Assembly (NCBI GenBank): GCA_032209605.1
Contig: JASFXZ010000001.1
Location: 45,698,619-45,762,618 of the forward strand
Direction of reading: 5' to 3'
Source: Mactromeris polynyma
Taxonomy: Eukaryota; Mollusca; Bivalvia; Venerida; Mactridae
DNA: 64,000 bases
In this document: piece by piece, positions 21,974 through 34,000 of the stretch
Layout: the number at the start of each line of letters is the position of its first letter
Position numbering within the stretch: position 1 is the first letter of the stretch
Position numbers and translations under genes: made by a program
Notes under the pieces: model-generated
Told to the model about the DNA's origin: nothing
Database searches by the model: none
The model's input: the letters and a program-made list of their open reading frames with translations, nothing else

Positions 21974-22729
21974 TGAAAACTAATTTTATTTGAACTTATA
22001 GTACAGTAGAATTACAAAGTACAACGTTAGCGTGCTCGCTTTGATAGTTTCAGAGTCTCTTTTCTATAGTTTCTCAGAAAAAATGCGGCGATCAATTAAC
22101 CGCTGATCTAAATCAGTGTACGTATGTTGTAACATTGATGATGTTAACTGTTGCAATATTTCACTAACATAAGGTAAGCCGGCTTCAGGCTTCTCATAAC
22201 GAAGTACTTACGGTAATAGCTGTTTGCGTCTGCTTCAATGAATCTCAATATACGTAATTCAGCAGATCACTGCCTCATTATATTTAACTGTATAAAGTAA
22301 GTGTGTCTATTCGGGTACAATTATATATTGGTTTTCATCATTTTGCAACGATAGCCAAATAAAAGTGACCGTAAAATAGCTCAATTATATTTTTAATGCC
22401 GACCAATTTACTCATTTTCAAATAATTGATACTATCAAAGGTATAGCCTAACTTAGGGATCAGTTATTAAAGTAGATCGCTATTTTTTATGTAAAGAAGA
22501 GCGCTGTGACCAAAGCACAGGTTTAGTGATCGTGCTATGCAAAAATGTTATTAATGTTGGTAAAAGAATCAATGAATTCATGCATAACGTTGCAATTTGG
22601 TAGTTATTTCTCTGAAACAATCTGCTAAATAACAAACGACGCTTGTTTATAAATGTAAATACATTGTATTGATATAGACATTGGTTGAGACTGGTTCTAG
22701 GTGACATTCTGTCGTCAAATATTTCGTTG
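21974..22729. other. AT-rich stretch left of the 37-bp array
   Basis: No recognisable gene or repeat. The long minus-strand ORF that ends at 22480 is generated by the adjacent array and merely runs out into this stretch. Confidence 0.45.
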
Positions 22730-22815
22730 TTACAGGGAACGCCACATACACAAGACAATGTCTCTCCACACATATATGGAAACAACAGCATACGAAACAT
22801 TAGGTAATGAGAAGG
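22730..22815 (-). mobile_element. Family A fragment feeding into the 37-bp array
   Basis: GTTACAGGGAACGCCACATA, CACAAGACAATGTCTCTCCA, GGAAACAACAGCATACGAAA and CATTAGGTAATGAGAAGGTA parallel family A at 13085-13180 word for word in order. At the position where family A reads GAGGCTCAAGGGTAAA, this copy reads GAGAAGGTATAAGGGTAAAC and the 37-bp array begins. Confidence 0.7.
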
Positions 22816-25800
22816 TATAAGGGTAAACCTCTGTGAGACTGGGGATGTAAGGCATGAGGGTAAACCTCTGTGTGACTGGGGATGTAAGGCATGAGGGTAA
22901 ACCTCTGTGTGACTGGGGATGTAAGGCATGAGGGTAAACCTCTGTGGGACTGGGGATGTAAGGCATGAGGGTAAACCTCTGTGTGACTGGGGATGTAAGG
23001 TATAAGAGTAAACCTCTGTGTGACTGAGGATGTAAGGTATGAGGGTAAACCTCTGTGGGACTGGGGATGTAAGGCATGAGGGTAAACCTCTGTGTGACTG
23101 GGGATGTAAGGTATGAGGGTAAACCTCTGTGGGACTGGGGATGTAAGGCATGAGGGTAAACCTCTGTGTGACTGGGGATGTAAGGTATAAGAGTAAACCT
23201 CTGTGTGACTGAGGATGTAAGGTATGAGGGTAAACCTCTGTGGGACTGGGGATGTAAGGCATGAGGGTAAACCTCTGTGGGACTGGGGATGTAAGGTATG
23301 AGGGTAAACCTCTGTGGGACTGGGGATGTAAGGTATAAGGGTAAACCTCTGTGGGACTGGGGATGTAAGGTATAAGGGTAAACCTCTGTGGGACTGGGGA
23401 TGTAAGGTATAAGGGTAAACCTCTGTGGGACTGGGGATGTAAGGTACTAGTATAAGGGTAAACCTCTGTGGGACTGGGGATGTAAGGTATGAGGGTAAAC
23501 CTCTGTGAGACTGGGGATGTAAGGTATGAGGGTAAACCTCTTTGAGACTGGGGATGTAAGGTATGAGGGTAAACCTCTGTGTGACTGGGGATGTAAGGTA
23601 TAAGGGTAAACCTCTGTGAGACTGGGGATGTAAGGTATGAGGGTAAACCTCTGTGGGACTGGGGATGTAAGGTATAAGGGTAAACCTCTGTGAGACTGGG
23701 GATGTAAGGCATGAGGGTAAACCTCTGTGGGACTGGGGATGTAAGGTATGAGGGTAAACCTCTGTGGCACTGGGGATGTAAGGCATGAGGGTAAACCTCT
23801 GTGGGACTGGGGATGCAAGGCATGAGGGTAAACCTCTGTGGCACTGGGGATGTAAGGTATGAGGGTAAACCTCTGTGGGACTGGGGATGTAAGGTATGAG
23901 GGTAAACCTCTGTGGGACTGGGGATGTAAGGTATGAGGGTAAACCTCTGTGGGACTGGGGATGTAAGTTATGAGGCTAAACCTCTGTGGGACTGAGGATG
24001 TAAGGTATGAGGGTAAACCTCTGTGGGACTGGGGATGTAAGGTATGAGGGTAAACCTCTGTGGGACTGGGGATGTAAGGTATGAGGGTAAACCTCTGTGG
24101 GACTGGGGATGTAAGGTATGAGGGTAAACCTCTGTGGGACTGAGGATGTAAGGTATGAGGGTAAACCTCTGTGTGACTGAGGATGTAAGGAATGAGGGTA
24201 AACCTCTGTGAGACTGGGCATGTAATGCATGAGGGTAAACCTCTGTGGGACTGAGGATGTAAGGTATGAGGGTAAACCTCTGTGGGACTGGGGATGTAAG
24301 GTATGAGGGTAAACCTCTGTGGGACTGGGGATGTAAGGTATGAGGGTAAACCTCTGTGGGACTGGGGATGTAAGGTATGAGGGTAAACCTCTGTGGGACT
24401 GAGGATGTAAGGTATGAGGGTAAACCTCTGTGGGACTGGGGATGTAAGGTATGAGGGTAAACCTCTGTGTGACTGAGGATGTAAGGTATGAGGGTAAACC
24501 TCTGTGGGACTGGGGATGTAAGGTATGAGGGTAAACCTCTGTGGGACTGGGGATGTAAGGTATGAGGGTAAACCTCTGTGGGACTGGGGATGTAAGGTAT
24601 GAGGGTAAACCTCTGTGGGACTGAGGATGTAAGGTATAAGGGTAAACCTCTGTGGGACTGGGGATGTAAGGTATGAGGGTAAACCTCTGTGTGACTGGGG
24701 ATGTAAGGTATGAGGGTAAACCTCTGTGGGACTGGGGATGTAAGGTATGAGGCTAAACCTCTGTGGGACTGGGGATGTAAGGTATGAGGGTAAACCTCTG
24801 TGTGACTGAGGATGTAAGGTATGAGGGTAAACCTCTGTGTGACTGAGGATGTAAGGTATTAGGGTAAACCTCTGTGGGACTGAGGATGTAAGGTATGAGG
24901 GTAAACCTCTGTGTGACTGAGGATGTAAGGTATGAGGGTAAACCTCTGTGGGACTGAGGATGTAAGGTATGAGGGTAAACCTCTGTGTGACTGAGGATGT
25001 AAGGTATGAGGGTAAACCTCTGTGTGACTGAGGATGTAATGTATGAGGGTAAACCTCTGTGGGACTGGGGATGTAAGGTATGAGGGTAAACCTCTGTGTG
25101 ACTGAGGATGTAAGGTATGATGCTAAACCTCTGTGGGACTGGGGATGTAAGGTATGAGGGTAAACCTCTGTGGGACTGGGGATGTAAGGTATGAGGGTAA
25201 ACCTCTGTGAGACTGAGGATGTAAGGTATGAGGGTAAACCTCTGTGTGACTGAGGATGTAAGGCATGAGGGTAAACCTCTGTGTGACTGGGGATGTAATG
25301 TATGAGGCTAAACCTCTGTGGGACTGGGGATGTAAGGTATGAGGCTAAACCTCTGTGGGACTGGGGATGTAAGGTATGAGGCTAAACCTCTGTGTGACTG
25401 GGGATGTAAGGTATGAGGGTAAACCTCTGTGAGACTGGGGATGTAAGGTATGAGGGTAAACCTCTGTGGGACTGGGGATGTAAGGTATGAAGGTAAACCT
25501 CTGTGGGACTGGGGATGTAAGGTATGAGGGTAAACCTCTGTGGGACTGGGGATGTAAGGTATGAGGCTAAACCTCTGTGGGACTGGGGATGTAAGGTATG
25601 AGGGTAAACCTCTGTGGGGCTGGGGATGTAATGTATGAGGCTAAACCTCTGTGTGACTGGGGATGTAAGGTATGAGGCTAAACCTCTGTGTGACTGGGGA
25701 TGTAAGGTATGAGGGTAAACCTCTTTGAGACTGGGGATGTAAGGTATGAGGGTAAACCTCTGTGGGACTGGGGATGTAAGGTATAAGGGTAAACCTCTGT

Positions 25801-26608
25801 GGGACTGGGGATGTAAGGTATGAGGGTAAACCTCTGTGTGACTGGGGATGTAAGGTATGAGGCTAAACCTCTGTGGGACTGGGGATGTAAGGTATGAGGG
25901 TAAACCTCTGTGGGACTGGGGATGTAAGGTATGAGGGTAAACCTCTGTGAGACTGGGGATGTAAGGTATGAGGCTAAACCTCTGTGTGACTGGGGATGTA
26001 AGGTATGAGGGTAAACCTCTGTGGGACTGGGGATGTAAGGTATGAGGGTAAACCTCTGTGGGACTGGGGATGTAAGGTATGAGGGTAAACCTCTGTGTGA
26101 CTGAGGATGTAAGGTATGAGGGTAAACCTCTGTGAGACTGAGGATGTAAGGTATGAGGGTAAACCTCTGTGTGACTGAGGATGTAAGGTATAAGGGTAAA
26201 CCTCTGTGTGACTGGGGATGTAAGGCATGAGGGTAAACCTCTGTGTGACTGGGGATGTAAGGCATGAGGGTAAACCTCTGTGTGACTGGGGATGTAAGGC
26301 ATGAGGGTAAACCTCTGTGTGACTGGGGATGTAAGGCATGAGGGTAAACCTCTGTGTGACTGGGGATGTAAGGTATGAGGGTAAACTTCTGTGGGACTGG
26401 GGATGTAAGGTATGAGGGTAAACCTCTGTGTGACTGGGGATGTAAGGCATGAGGGTAAACCTCTGTGGGACTGGGGATGTAAGGCATGAGGGTAAACCTC
26501 TGTGGGACTGGGGATGTAAGATATGAGGGTAAACCTCTGTGGGACTGGGGATGTAAGGTATGAGGGTAAACCTCTGTGGGACTGGGGATGTAAGGTATGA
26601 GGGTTAAC
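22812..26608. repeat. 37-bp minisatellite, about 102 units
   Basis: GGTATGAGGGTAAACCTCTG repeats with a 37-bp period (24004, 24041 and on), each unit ending GGGACTGGGGATGTAA. Variants: GGTATGAG/GGCATGAG/GGTATAAG, GTGGGAC/GTGTGAC/GTGAGAC, GGGGATG/GAGGATG, GAGGGTA/GAGGCTA. The plus strand carries three G runs per unit. Because 37 is not a multiple of 3 and the minus-strand unit has no stop in any phase, long minus-strand ORFs (up to 454 codons, repeating YIPSPTEVYPHTLHPQSHRG) appear in several frames. I regard these as consequences of the unit and not genes. Confidence 0.98.
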
Positions 26609-26730
26609 CTCTCAAATCGTAAACAAATTTGTTACGAGTCATTTACGGGTTCTTGCGAGCAGTTTACGGATGGTTACGAGTTGTTGCGAGCGGTTTACGA
26701 TACTTACGGATTGTTACGAGTTATTTACGG
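26609..26730. repeat. Short degenerate repeat next to the 37-bp array
   Basis: GTTACGAGT and TTTACGG words alternate about every 19-20 bp (GTTACGAGTCATTTACGGG, TTGCGAGCAGTTTACGGATG, GTTACGAGTTGTTGCGAGCG). The unit is unrelated to the 37-bp unit and is more diverged. It gives the overlapping 73- and 106-codon ORFs here, which are not supported as genes. Confidence 0.65.
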
Positions 26731-27267
26731 AAAAATCAATCCGATCATTAAAAATCTCATCTTTGATTCACAGTTTGATAATTTTGATTTCCGATTACAT
26801 TTTAGTTTCAGCTTTTAAATGTTTATTTTTTGAAACACATTTTATGAGTTTGGAGTTGAATAAATGCGTAGAAGTAAGAAAAATCATATACGGTCATATT
26901 ATAGGAGAACGAAGCGATATATCGGGTACATATAGTAATACGTCGCTGAAGTATTTCAATATATCGAGTAACCATTCTAGCGTATCGTAACAGTCTTATC
27001 CAAAGTCAAACTCTACGCAGCGGTTGTCTTCCCTTGCAGTACAGCTTCTCAAAAGTCACGTGATGATGGTTGGTTAGACAAAATGGCGGATACACCCGAA
27101 GATTAACCTTTTAAAATGTTAGCATTTATTTTTAAATATTGTTATTTTTCCTTTCCCTACCTCCAAACATCTTATACATGTATGTTCGAAATTAAGATAT
27201 ATGACTATAAAATTGTCAAACTATAAATATATATGTATATATTGGTCCCAGTCTTGACGAAGTGATG

Positions 27268-27304
27268 GCAGAGATCTCCCATAAGTATAAGGGGAGATCT
27301 CTGC
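27268..27304. other. Perfect 13-bp hairpin
   Basis: GCAGAGATCTCCC at 27268-27280 is exactly complementary to GGGAGATCTCTGC at 27292-27304, with an 11-nt loop (ATAAGTATAAG). Each arm contains AGATCT. The surroundings show no matching transposon ends, so its role is unknown. Confidence 0.85.
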
Positions 27305-27780
27305 GTAGGAGATTGATTATATGTATGTCTTATATCTGTGTTGAGAGAGCTGCTAGTAAATCTGATATACCATTGTGTGTGGAGGAAAACCGGGAATATA
27401 GTGGCTGGATTATAATTTATGTTTACAAGAATACATGGCAGCTAAAATACGTTTCACTTATTGCGGAAAGCCGACTAACCATACAAGTACCAATCAGCTT
27501 GTCCATTAATCTAATGTTTTCTCCGGTGGCTATATGAATTTAATGAGTTCGTCTAATCTCATTTCCAAACGTTATCATTATTCTTCCTTGCTTTTAATGT
27601 CAAGCTAAAGGCAATTATTCCAATATTAATACGCTGATCATCTCATTTGCGAACAATTAGAGGTTGTGAACTTCTGCCCTTATCATCAGACAAAATGCCT
27701 GACAGGGGTTTACAGTCAACCGAGCAATACAAAACGCCAGCAACATTACAGCGAGTCCAGATTCGATGTTTATTCTTATT

Positions 27781-27863
27781 CAATCTCAATATTAAGACCA
27801 CCACAATCAGAAGACCAGTTTCAAAGGTTCCAAGGGTGGTCTTGTTAGTGATGTTTTACTGAA
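27781..27863 (+). mobile_element. MITE family C fragment (pogo/Tigger-like ends)
   Basis: ATTAAGACCACC, AAGACCAGTTTCAAAGGTTC and CAAGGGTGGTCTTGTTAGTG, followed by ATGTTTTACTG, parallel the right part of the element at 40902-41091 (AGACCACCTTAATAAGAAGA, GGCCCCAAGGGTACGTGGTC, TTGTCATTGAGGTTTTAATG). The left end is degraded. Confidence 0.55.
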
Positions 27864-28021
27864 TATACAAAACGACAGCAATGTAAATATACACATAATT
27901 TACGAGAGCTTCCATTAACGGCCATAACTTGGTAATTCGCACGTCAGTGAGCGAGGCGATTTACTCATCAGAGCTGTATGTTGTAGAGAGTTAATATTGC
28001 ACCATATTGTCAAATAATGCT

Positions 28022-31000
28022 ACCATGTATTCCCGTTGTGAACGTATGTGTGGTTATATTCTCGTTGTAAACGTATATGTGGTTGTATTCTCGCTGTGAA
28101 CGTATGTGTAGTTGTATTCCCGTTGAGAAGGTATGTGTGGTTGTATTCCCGTTGAGAAGGTATGTGTGGTTGTATTCTCGCTGTGAACGTATGTGTGGTT
28201 GTATTCCCGTTGAGAAGGTATGTGTGGTTGTATTCTCGCTGTGAACGTATGTGTGGTTGTATTCCCGTTGAGAAGGTATATGTGGTTGTATTCTCGCTGT
28301 GAACGTATGTGTAGTTGTATTCCCGTTGAGAAGGTATGTGTGGCTGTATTCCCGTTGAGAAGGTATGTGTAGTTGTATTCCCGTTGAGAAGGTATGTGTG
28401 GTTGTATTCCCGTTGAGAAGGTATGTGTGGTTGTATTCTCACTGTGTACATGTGTGGTTGTATTCTCGTTGAGAAGGTATGTGTAGTTGTATTCCCGTTG
28501 AGAAGGTATGTGTGGTTGTATTCTCACTGTGTACATGTGTGGTTGTATTCCCGCTGTGAACGTATGTGTGGTTGTATTCCCGTTGAGAAGGTATGTGTGG
28601 TTGTATTCCCGTTGAGAACGTATGTGTAGTTGTATTCCCGTTGAGAAGGTATGTGTAGTTGTATTCCCGTTGAGAAGGTATGTGTAGTTGTATTCTCGCT
28701 GTGAACGTATGTGTAGTTGTATTCTCGCTGTGAACGTATGTGTAGTTGTATTCTCGCTGTGAACGTATGTGTGGTTGTATTCTCGCTGTGAACGTATGTG
28801 TGGTTGTATTCTCGCTGTGAACGTATGTGTGGTTGTATTCCTGTTGAGAAGGTATGTGTAGTTGTATTCCCGTTGAGAAGGTATGTGAAGTTGTATTCCC
28901 GTTGAGAAGGTATGTGTGGTTGTATTCTCACTGTGTACATGTGTGGTTGTATTCTCGCTGTGAACGTATGTGTGGTTATATTCTCGTTGTAAACGTATAT
29001 GTGGTTGTATTCTCGCTGTGAACGTATGTGTAGTTGTATTCCCGTTGAGAAGGTATGTGTGGTTGTATTCCCGTTGAGAAGGTATGTGTGGTTGTATTCT
29101 CGCTGTGAACGTATGTGTGGTTGTATTCCCGTTGAGAAGGTATGTGTGGTTGTATTCTCGCTGTGAACGTATGTGTGGTTGTATTCCCGTTGAGAAGGTA
29201 TATGTGGTTGTATTCTCGCTGTGAACGTATGTGTAGTTGTATTCCCGTTGAGAAGGTATGTGTGGCTGTATTCCCGTTGAGAAGGTATGTGTAGTTGTAT
29301 TCCCGTTGAGAAGGTATGTGTGGTTGTATTCCCGTTGAGAAGGTATGTGTGGTTGTATTCTCACTGTGTACATGTGTGGTTGTATTCTCGTTGAGAAGGT
29401 ATGTGTAGTTGTATTCCCGTTGAGAAGGTATGTGTGGTTGTATTCTCACTGTGTACATGTGTGGTTGTATTCCCGCTGTGAACGTATGTGTGGTTGTATT
29501 CCCGTTGAGAAGGTATGTGTGGTTGTATTCCCGTTGAGAACGTATGTGTAGTTGTATTCCCGTTGAGAAGGTATGTGTAGTTGTATTCCCGTTGAGAAGG
29601 TATGTGTAGTTGTATTCTCGCTGTGAACGTATGTGTAGTTGTATTCTCGCTGTGAACGTATGTGTAGTTGTATTCTCGCTGTGAACGTATGTGTGGTTGT
29701 ATTCTCGCTGTGAACGTATGTGTGGTTGTATTCTCGCTGTGAACGTATGTGTGGTTGTATTCCTGTTGAGAAGGTATGTGTAGTTGTATTCCCGTTGAGA
29801 AGGTATGTGAAGTTGTATTCCCGTTGAGAACGTATGTGTAGTTGTATTCCCGTTGAGAAGGTATGTGTGGTTGTATTCCCGTTGAGAAGGTATGTGTAGT
29901 TGTATTCCTGTTGAGAAGGTATGTGTGGTTGTATTCCCGTTGAGAAGGTATGTGTAGTTGTATTCCCGTTGAGAAGGTATGTGTGGTTGTATTCCCGTTG
30001 AGAAGGTATGTGTGGTTGTATTCCCGTTGAGAAGGTATGTGTGGTTGTATTCCCGTTGAGAAGGTATGTGTGGTTGTATTCCCGTTGAGAAGGTATGTGT
30101 GGTTGTATTCCCGTTGAGAAGGTATGTGTAGTTGTATTCCCGTTGAGAAGGTATGTGTAGTTGTATTCTCGCTGTGAACGTATGTGTGGTTGTATTCCCG
30201 TTGAGAAGGTATGTGTAGTTGTATTCTTGCTGTGAACGTATGTGTGGTTGTATTCCCGTTGAGAAGGTATGTGTGGTTGTATTCCCGTTGAGAAGGTATG
30301 TGTGGTTGTATTCCCGTTGAGAAGGTATGTGTAGTTGTATTCCCGTTGAGAAGGTATGTGTAGTTGTATTCTCGCTGTGAACGTATGTGTGGTTGTATTC
30401 CCGTTGAGAAGGTATGTGTAGTTGTATTCTCGCTGTGAACGTATGTGTGGTTGTATTCCCGTTGAGAAGGTATGTGTAGTTGTATTCTTGCTGTGAACGT
30501 ATGTGTGGTTGTATTCCCGTTGAGAAGGTATGTGTGGTTGTATTCTTGCTGTGAACGTATGTGTGGTTGTATTCCCGTTGAGAAGGTATGTGTAGTTGTA
30601 TTCCCGTTGAGAACGTATGTGTAGTTGTATTCCCGTTGAGAACGTATGTGTAGTTGTATTCCCGTTGAGAAGGTATGTGTAGTTGTATTCCCGTTGAGAA
30701 GGTATGTGTAGTTGTATTCCCGTTGAGAACGTATGTGTAGTTGTATTCCCGTTGAGAAGGTATGTGTAGTTGTATTCCCGTTGAGAAGGTATGTGTGGTT
30801 GTATTCCCGTTGAGAAGGTATGTGTAGTTGTATTCCCGTTGAGAACGTATGTGTGGTTGTATTCCCGTTGAGAAGGTATGTGTGGTTGTATTCCCGTTGA
30901 GAAGGTATGTGTAGTTGTATTCCCGTTGAGAAGGTATGTGTAGTTGTATTCCCGTTGAGAAGGTATGTGTGGTTGTATTCCCGTTGAGAACGTATGTGTG

Positions 31001-34000
31001 GTTGTATTCCCGTTGAGAAGGTATGTGTGGTTGTATTCTCGCTGTGAACGTATTCCCGTTGAGAAGGTATGTGTGGTTGTATTCCCGTTGAGAAGGTATG
31101 TGTGGTTGTATTCCCGTTGAGAAGGTATGTGTGGTTGTATTCCCGTTGAGAAGGTATGTGTAGTTGTATTCTCGCTGTGAACGTATGTGTGGTTGTATTC
31201 CCGTTGAGAAGGTATGTGTAGTTGTATTCTTGCTGTGAACGTATGTGTGGTTGTATTCCCGTTGAGAAGGTATGTGTGGTTGTATTCCCGTTGAGAAGGT
31301 ATGTGTGGTTGTATTCACGTTGAGAAGGTATGTGTAGTTGTATTCCCGTTGAGAAGGTATGTGTAGTTGTATTCTCGCTGTGAACGTATGTGTGGTTGTA
31401 TTCCCGTTGAGAAGGTATGTGTAGTTGTATTCTTGCTGTGAACGTATGTGTGGTTGTATTCCCGTTGAGAAGGTATGTGTGGTTGTATTCTTGCTGTGAA
31501 CGTATGTGTGGTTGTATTCCCGTTGAGAAGGTATGTGTAGTTGTATTCCCGTTGAGAACGTATGTGTAGTTGTATTCCCGTTGAGAACGTATGTGTAGTT
31601 GTATTCCCGTTGAGAAGGTATGTGTAGTTGTATTCCCGTTGAGAAGGTATGTGTAGTTGTATTCCCGTTGAGAACGTATGTGTAGTTGTATTCCCGTTGA
31701 GAAGGTATGTGTAGTTGTATTCCCGTTGAGAAGGTATGTGTGGTTGTATTCCCGTTGAGAAGGTATGTGTGGTTGTATTCCCGTTGAGAAGGTATGTGTA
31801 GTTGTATTCCCGTTGAGAACGTATGTGTGGTTGTATTCCCGTTGAGAAGGTATGTGTGGTTGTATTCCCGTTGAGAAGGTATGTGTAGTTGTATTCCCGT
31901 TGAGAACGTATGTGTAGTTGTATTCCCGTTGAGAACGTATGTGTGGTTGTATTCCCGTTGAGAAGGTATGTGTAGTTGTATTCCCGTTGAGAAGGTATGT
32001 GTAGTTGTATTCCCGTTGAGAAGGTATGTGTAGTTGTATTCCCGTTGAGAAGGTATGTGTGGTTGTATTCCCGTTGAGAAGGTATGTGTAGTTGTATTCC
32101 CGTTGAGAAGGTATGTGTGGTTGTATTCCCGTTGAGAACGTATGTGTGGTTGTATTCCCGTTGAGAAGGTATGTGTGGTTGTATTCTCGCTGTGAACGTA
32201 TGTGTGGTTGTATTCCCGTTGAGAAGGTATGTGTAGTTGTATTCCCGTTGAGAAGGTATGTGTGGTTGTATTCCCGTTGAGAAGGTATGTGTGGTTGTAT
32301 TCCCGTTGAGAAGGTATGTGTGGTTGTATTCTCACTGTGTACATGTGTGGTTGTATTCTCGCTGTGAACGTATGTGTGGTTGTATTCTCACTGTGAACGT
32401 ATGTGTGGTTGTATTCTCACTGTGAACGTATGTGTGGTTGTATTCTCACTGTGAACGTATGTGTGGTTGTATTCTCACTGTGAACGTATGTGTGGTTGTA
32501 TTCTCACTGTGAACGTATGTGTGGTTGTATGCCCGTTGAGAAGGTATGTGTGGTTGTATTCCCGCTGTGTACATGTGTGGTTGTATTCTCGCTGTGAACG
32601 TATGTGTGGTTGTATTCTTGATGTGCACGTATGTGTTGTTGTATTCTCCCTGTGAAAGTATGTGTGGTTGTATTCCCGTTAGGTACGCATGTGTGGTTGT
32701 ATTCCCGTTAGGTACGCATGTGTGTTTGTATTCCCGTTATGTACGCATGTGTGGTTGGATTCCCGTTATGTACGCATGTGTGGTTGTATTCCCGTTATGT
32801 ACGCATGTGTGGTTGTATTCCCGTTATGTACGCATGTGTGGTTGAATTCATATTCTGTACGCATGTGTGGTTGTATTCCCGTTATGTACGCATGTGTGGT
32901 TGTTTTTCTGTTGAGAACATATGATTGGTTGTATTCTCGCTGTGGACATATGTGTGGTTGTATTCTTGCTGTGCACGTATGTCTTGTTGTTTTCTCAATG
33001 TGAACGTATGTGTAGTAGTATTCCAGTTATGTACGCATGTGTGGTCGTATTCCCGTTATGTACGCATGTGTGGTTGCTTTTCTGTCGTGAATATATGAGT
33101 GGTTGTATTCCCGTTATGTGCGCATGTGTGGTTGTATTCCCGTTATGTACGCATGTGTGGTCGTATTCCCGTTATGTGCGCATGTGTGGTTGCTTTTCTG
33201 TTGTGAATATATGAGTGGTTGTATTCCCGTTGTGAATGTATGTGTGGTTGTATTCTCACTGTGAACGTATGTGTGGTTGTATTCTCACTGTCAACGTATG
33301 TGTGGTTGTAATCTCGCTGTGAACGTATGTATACATGTGGTTGTATTTCCGTTGTGAACGTAGTTGATGTGGTATTACCGTTGTGAACCTTTATGTGGTT
33401 GTATTCTCGCTGTGAACGTATGTGTGGTTGTATTCACGATGTGAACGTATGTGTGGTTGTTTTCTCACTGTGAACGTATTTGTGGTTGTTTTCTCGCTGT
33501 GAACGTATGTGAGGTTGTATTACCGTTGTGAACGTTTGTGTGGTTGTGTTCTTGCTGTGAACATATGTGTGGTTGTATTCACGCTGTGAACGTATGTGTA
33601 GTTGTCATCTCAATTTGAACGTATGTGTGGTTGTATTCTCGCTGTTGATGTATGTGTGGTTGTATTCACGCTGTGAACGTATGTGTGGTTGTATTCTCGC
33701 TATGAACGTATGTGAGGTTGTTTTACCGTTGTGAACGTTTGTGTGGTTGTATTCTCGCTGTGAACATATTTGTGGTTGTATTCTCGCTGTGAACGTATGT
33801 GTGGTTGTATTTTCGCTGTGAACGTATGTGTGATTGTATTCTCAATTTGAACGTATGTGTGGTTGTATTCTCGCTGTGAACGTATGTGTGGTTGTATTCT
33901 CGCTGTGAACGTATGTGTGATTGTATTCTCAATTTGAACGTTTGTGTGGTTGTATTCTCGCTGTGAACGTATGTGTGGTTGTATTCTCACTGTGAACGTA

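Larger units (their letters stand above)
26731..28020. other. Non-coding stretch between the 37-bp and 29-bp arrays
   Basis: Contains a perfect hairpin at 27268-27304 and a MITE family C fragment at 27781-27863 (listed separately). ORFs at 27262-27537 and 27647-27862 have no recognisable domains; the second overlaps the MITE. Confidence 0.45.

Noticed and set aside
22480..23844. 454-codon minus-strand ORF in the 37-bp array
   Set aside because: Stop-free 37-bp unit read in a rotating frame; overlapping ORFs of similar type exist in the other minus frames.
28976..32344. 1122-codon minus-strand ORF repeating THTFSTGIQPHIPSQREYN
   Set aside because: It follows from a 29-bp unit without stops. 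Other frames of the array are also open in places, there is no unique N-terminal domain, and the repeat length is not a multiple of 3.
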